From assembly GCA_050014815.1 (NCBI GenBank), contig JBEKCP010000271.1, positions 1 through 7,963 of the forward strand: 7,963 nucleotides of DNA. Direction: 5' to 3'. The notes under the pieces were generated by a model. That model was not told the DNA's origin. It saw only the letters and a list, made by a program, of their open reading frames with translations, and did no database searches. Position numbers and translations under genes: made by a program. Positions 5,734 to 7,963 of this stretch are shown here, one piece after another. Each line of letters opens with the position of its first letter. Position 1 is the first letter of the stretch. The DNA comes from JBEKCP01 sp050014815. GTDB lineage: Bacteria > Planctomycetota > Planctomycetia > Pirellulales > Thermoguttaceae.

Positions 5734-7963
5734 TCAACGCGGCAGCGAGGGGTCCTCCAGCAGCGCCGCCCATTGCCGGCGGAGGCGGAGCAGTTCCTGC
5801 TCCTGCTCGGGGCTGAAGGAGCCTTGACGCTGCGCGTAGGTGTCCATCCAGGTCAGCAACCGCTCCAGCGCGTCGGCGTCGAGACGGACGCCGCGGTGCC
5901 CTTGTGGGTCGCGAAGGAGCATCAATAGCCCGCTGGTGGCCGCCTCGCCGCGGCCGGGAATCGAGCGACTGAGGTTATAGGCCGCCTGGACCGCCTCGCG
6001 GAGGGAGCGGCCCTTGCCCCGGTAGGCGATCAGGGTGTCGTAGGCCTTGTCGGCGGTCAGGTTCACTTTGGCGCCGGCCGGATCGGCGGCCGCGGGCGAG
6101 TGGCATTCGACGCAGTGCTTGTCGAGCACCGGCTGGACGAGCCGGTCGAACCGCAGCGGCCAGGAGCCTTCCGGGCCGGGGGCGAGCCGCGAGGGTTGCC
6201 GCAAGGCCGCCTGGGGCGGGCGGCTGACGCCCGGCGACGATTCCCGCCGCTCATGGCAGCCGATGCAGGAGAGCGTCTGCCCCGGCTGCACGTAGGCGCC
6301 GCTCCGCATGGTTTGGATGGCCGCGCCGTCGGCGGCGAGCGCCTGGAAGAACACGGTCACTCCGGCCGGCGCGCGGAAGTAGGCCGAGCCGTCCGCCTCG
6401 ACCGGCACGGTGCCCAGAACGCACTTGCCCGGCTGGTCGCCGAGCGGGCCCAGCCGGGGGTTGTTCATCCAGGGCTGCGTCTTGGGCGGCACGGCGACGA
6501 TTCGCAACCGCTTGACCGCGCCGCGCTCGATGCCGACAAGCCCCTGGTACACGTCCTCGACGAGTATCTTCCCTTCATTGGCCGTACCGTCGTCGCTCAG
6601 ACCGGCGTAGAGCGGCGGCAGCGGGCGCGGCCGCAGCGGGATCGGGCAGTTGCTCGATATCTCCGGGTCGCGGTAGATCAATTCCAGATTGCCGAAGACG
6701 TCGTAAAGGTACAGGCCGGTCGCGTTGGGCGGGTTCGGCCTGGCGCCCCACCCGCCGCTGCCGTCGCCGGCCTGCAGCGGCGCCGGGCTCCAGCCGGTCA
6801 GATAGTATCGCTCCGAAAGCGGATACGGGCTGACGTAGTACGTCTTCGGCCAGCCCTCGCACTCCGGATACGGCACTTCGGGCGTCAGCTTGACGATCGG
6901 CGCCGTGCCGTCGGTCCCGGCCTGCGGGTCCAACAGCACCAGCGGGCCGCCGCTGATGGAATGGTGGGCCGAGCCGACAAAGACGATTTTGCTGGAGCCG
7001 GGCACCGGCCGCGCCTCGAACGCGCAGTGCGGCTTCGTGACGAAGTTGCCCCAGACGATCCGGGCGCTGGTGCCGTCCGGGTTCGTGGACCACAGCTTCA
7101 TGAACGGGATGTTGTGCCGATCGACGTAGTCCCAGCGGGAGTACAGGATGCGCCCGTCGTTGGCGACCGCCGGGGTCCACTCGAACATCTCGAAGGCGGA
7201 GATCGCCCGCAGGTCCTTGCCGCCGGCGTCCATCGTGTGCAGGGTGTAAACGGGGACGGGCCGGCCGGCGTCGCCGCCGCAGCGGACGTAGATATCGGGC
7301 AGATCGCCGCGGGCGAGCGTCGCCAGTGCGCTCTCGCTGCCGCATTGGATGAACTGCCCGCGGCGCGTCGAGAGGAACACGATCCGCCCGTCGGGCAGAT
7401 AGCGGGCATCGAAGTCGTCGTACTTGCCCCGCGTCAATTGCCGCACGCCCGTGCCGTCCACGTTCATCTCGAAAACATGGTAGAACGCGTCCTCGGGAAC
7501 GTTCTTCTTGTCGAGCTTGTTGCTCAGCCCGGCGATGTGCGGGTAGTGCTTGCAATAGGCGAAGAGGACCCGCCGGGCATCGTAGGAGAGGTCCGGCCGC
7601 AGGAAGCTGCCCGGCTCGAACTTGCCCTCGGTAAGGCATCGGACCCGCGGCCGGTCGCTCTTCCAATTCGCAAGAACACAGATGCCGCCGCCCGGCCGGC
7701 TCCACCAGCCGTAGTATTGATCGCACATGTGGCAGAACAGCCCGGGGGCGGTCTTCGCAAACAAGATGTCGTCGAAATCGAGAAGCGGATTGGCCAGCGC
7801 GAGCTTGCGCACGGCGGCGCGGGCCCTGGCGTGCAGGCGATCGACCGCCTCGGCGTCCGGCTTTGCCGGCAGGGCCTTCCACTCGCCCTCGACCCGGTTC
7901 AACTCGCCGAGCGCCGGCTCGACGTCGACGCCGGAGCGCTTCAGGTCGGCCGCCAGCGATCGT
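5734..7963 (-). CDS. Hydrazine-synthase-alpha-like beta-propeller protein with two CxxCH haem-c motifs (5' end outside window)
   Basis: The frame is open from the window edge to the TGA at 5734-5736, giving the C-terminal 742 residues; the true start and any signal peptide lie beyond 7963. A TTG at 7900-7902 could serve as a start, but the frame continues upstream without a stop. Segments in order are: ANPLLDFDDILFAK (about 7749-7790), a cysteine motif CHMCDQYYGWW (7702-7734), and a run of propeller-like repeats (DLSYDARRVLF, YLPDGRIVFLSTRRG, AVANDGRILYSRWDYVDR, PGSSKIVFVGSAHH). After these come PLRPRPLPP, VLGTVPVEADGSAYF, haem motif CIGCH (6253-6267), haem motif CVECH (6100-6114) and a Leu-rich helical end. 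This order matches the family carrying the hydrazine synthase alpha-subunit middle domain, which is abundant in planctomycetes outside the anammox group. The two CxxCH motifs imply covalent haem c and a periplasmic or exported location. The biochemical role of non-anammox members is, to my knowledge, undefined, so I do not call it a hydrazine synthase. It converges on the efflux operon. Confidence 0.85.
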   Translation of the reverse strand, partial: RSLAADLKRSGVDVEPALGELNRVEGEWKALPAKPDAEAVDRLHARARAAVRKLALANPLLDFDDILFAKTAPGLFCHMCDQYYGWWSRPGGGICVLANWKSDRPRVRCLTEGKFEPGSFLRPDLSYDARRVLFAYCKHYPHIAGLSNKLDKKNVPEDAFYHVFEMNVDGTGVRQLTRGKYDDFDARYLPDGRIVFLSTRRGQFIQCGSESALATLARGDLPDIYVRCGGDAGRPVPVYTLHTMDAGGKDLRAISAFEMFEWTPAVANDGRILYSRWDYVDRHNIPFMKLWSTNPDGTSARIVWGNFVTKPHCAFEARPVPGSSKIVFVGSAHHSISGGPLVLLDPQAGTDGTAPIVKLTPEVPYPECEGWPKTYYVSPYPLSERYYLTGWSPAPLQAGDGSGGWGARPNPPNATGLYLYDVFGNLELIYRDPEISSNCPIPLRPRPLPPLYAGLSDDGTANEGKILVEDVYQGLVGIERGAVKRLRIVAVPPKTQPWMNNPRLGPLGDQPGKCVLGTVPVEADGSAYFRAPAGVTVFFQALAADGAAIQTMRSGAYVQPGQTLSCIGCHERRESSPGVSRPPQAALRQPSRLAPGPEGSWPLRFDRLVQPVLDKHCVECHSPAAADPAGAKVNLTADKAYDTLIAYRGKGRSLREAVQAAYNLSRSIPGRGEAATSGLLMLLRDPQGHRGVRLDADALERLLTWMDTYAQRQGSFSPEQEQELLRLRRQWAALLEDPSLPR
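6100..6114 (-). other. Haem-c attachment motif CVECH
   Basis: The minus-strand codons TGC GTC GAA TGC CAC encode C-V-E-C-H inside VQPVLDKHCVECHSPA. The 'QPVLD-x-HCVxCH' context is the typical entry to a C-terminal cytochrome-c-like domain of planctomycete proteins. Confidence 0.87.
6253..6267 (-). other. Haem-c attachment motif CIGCH
   Basis: The minus-strand codons TGC ATC GGC TGC CAT encode C-I-G-C-H inside the context QTLSCIGCHERRE. This CxxCH follows the VPVEADGSAYF strand region, as the first haem motif does in this family. The two cysteines would form thioethers and the histidine would be the proximal iron ligand. Confidence 0.85.

Noticed and set aside
5488..5928. 146-codon plus-strand frame spanning the repeat, the remnant and the end of the minus-strand gene
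   Set aside because: It runs antisense through the remnant and the haem-protein gene and its translation shows no family pattern.
7723..7734. CHMC as a third haem-c site in the minus-strand protein
   Set aside because: The residue after CHMC is Asp, not His, so it is not a CxxCH motif; it could be a metal or disulfide site instead.
6575..7882. 435-codon minus-strand frame overlapping the haem-protein gene
   Set aside because: It is an alternative-register shadow of the same strand, rich in Arg and Ala; the true frame holds the propeller and CxxCH motifs.
7900..7902. TTG as the start codon of the minus-strand gene
   Set aside because: The frame stays open and protein-like to the window edge (20 more codons), so the gene most likely begins outside the window.

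Overview
The window is a GC-rich bacterial segment that looks like Planctomycetota. The main reason is the minus-strand gene, which has the architecture of the hydrazine-synthase-alpha-like family: a beta-propeller followed by c-type haem motifs. I know this family mostly from planctomycetes. A paired-hairpin intergenic repeat and the general style of the efflux proteins agree with this. A Pirellulales-like origin is a guess.

Positions 1-5281 (plus strand) hold the distal part of a three-gene tripartite efflux operon of the heavy-metal RND (Czc/Cus) type. In order, these are the 3' end of an outer-membrane TolC/CzcC-like factor, a periplasmic adaptor (CzcB/CusB-like) and the inner-membrane pump (CzcA/CusA-like). 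Both junctions are ATGA stop/start overlaps, so the three are probably translated together as one export machine spanning both membranes. Two features are unusual. The pump carries about 180 extra C-terminal residues that resemble the AAA-associated C-terminal domain normally found on nitrate/sulfonate-type ABC ATPases. The adaptor seems to lack the usual two lipoyl half-motifs on either side of its helical hairpin.

Positions 5282-5733 are a 452-base gap between convergent genes. It holds small hairpins, a twin-hairpin REP-like element (5471-5537), and a 48-codon minus-strand remnant that reads as the extreme C-terminus of a uroporphyrinogen-decarboxylase-like protein.

Positions 5734-7963 (minus strand) hold the C-terminal 742 residues of a large exported protein. 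It has a predicted beta-propeller and two CxxCH haem-c motifs, and its start lies outside the window. No functional link between it and the efflux operon is visible: the two are convergent and separated by repeat and remnant DNA. I saw no tRNA, rRNA, CRISPR array, transposase or clear promoter.
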